Shown: piece by piece, positions 30,555 through 30,795 of the stretch
Position numbering within the stretch: the stretch's first letter is position 1
How the letters are laid out: every line of letters begins with the position of its first letter
Source of the DNA: an uncultured Sutterella sp.
GTDB lineage: Bacteria > Pseudomonadota > Gammaproteobacteria > Burkholderiales > Burkholderiaceae_F
Assembly: GCA_905198475.1 (NCBI GenBank)
Contig: CAJKCQ010000023.1
Coordinates: 1-30,795 of the forward strand
Direction of reading: 5' to 3'
Length of the DNA stretch: 30,795 nt
Program-made: the position numbers and the translations under genes
Notes under the pieces: generated by a model
Databases searched by the model: none
The model's input: only the letters and a program-made list of their open reading frames with translations
What the model was told of the DNA's origin: nothing

Positions 30555-30795
30555 GGAGGGTCCTTCGAGAAGTCCGCGGAACGGAGGGCCGCCGTCCGAG
30601 TGAACCGCGGCCGTTCGATCATAGAGGAGATGCCGGCGGGACGGGTGGGCGGCGAGCGGCCCCGCCTCACGGAATCCGCCGCAGGAAGCCCCTGAATTCA
30701 TTCATGGGGAGGAATGCGGCGCACCCGATGAAATTGCAACAAATCCATGCTGAGGATCATGCCGTGCAGCTTGGAGAAATTTTGATCCTGTAGTC
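30555..30795. other. Window end, no gene supported
   Basis: The first part is the leader of the lipoprotein gene. The final ~90 bases are AT-rich, with only a 21-codon frame on the plus strand (from ATG 30728 to the TAG at the edge) that has no ribosome binding site. A promoter for the lipoprotein or for a gene to the right is plausible. Confidence 0.35.

Noticed and set aside
1..30795. CRISPR array, rRNA, tRNA or prophage structure.
   Set aside because: No regularly spaced direct repeats, cloverleaf structures, rRNA-like segments or phage genes were seen on reading both strands.

Overview
The window is high-GC DNA (roughly two thirds G+C by eye) with mostly long, well-separated genes. The gene content suggests a Gram-negative, anaerobically respiring betaproteobacterium, most like a gut Sutterellaceae member (Burkholderiales). 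That family is known for carrying many exported flavin reductases of the fumarate-reductase type with small tetrahaem cytochromes. The assignment is an inference from gene families; no rRNA or tRNA gene was found.

Left part (1-12000): the first ~55 bases look like the right end of an IS200/IS605-type element whose body lies outside the window. Then come an exported two-domain M16 zinc peptidase, a GNAT acetyltransferase, a protein built like a fused type I HsdM-HsdS but with its methyltransferase motifs eroded, ilvD (dihydroxy-acid dehydratase, after a long leader region), and, on the minus strand, serB and a Sec-exported fumarate-reductase-like flavoprotein with all the classical catalytic residues. 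A short DprA-like protein is divergent from the last.

Central part (12143-27402): this is the notable region. A two-component system (FixJ/TtrR-type regulator, TtrS-type kinase with a PhnD-like periplasmic sensor) sits in the middle. To its left, on the minus strand, are a Tat-exported aconitase-family hydro-lyase, a Tat-exported flavin reductase and a tetrahaem cytochrome c. To its right, on the plus strand, are a flavin reductase and tetrahaem cytochrome, a truncated DcuC-like carrier, a second Tat-exported aconitase paralogue, and another flavin reductase with its own tetrahaem cytochrome. The enzymes resemble mitochondrial-type aconitase but carry twin-arginine signals, so they should work in the periplasm. 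The simplest reading is a regulated respiratory module: a hydroxy-acid such as citrate, isocitrate or a relative is dehydrated outside the cytoplasm, and the resulting alkene acid (aconitate-like) is reduced by the flavoprotein with electrons from quinol through the tetrahaem cytochromes. The two aconitases differ at different substrate-binding residues (loss of Arg580-equivalent in one, Gln72 to His in the other), and the reductases fall into two active-site types, so the two arms probably use different substrates. Promoter-region repeats tie the genes together: a 30-bp bipartite element upstream of both aconitase 2 and its neighbouring reductase, and a TGCCTAGGCAGG palindrome in both divergent gaps flanking the two-component genes.

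Right part (27403-30795): a strong terminator closes the module. A ~520-bp internally deleted ISL3-like remnant follows, then a BASS-family transporter and a DUF3261-type lipoprotein, both on the minus strand, separated by a gene-free stretch with hairpins.
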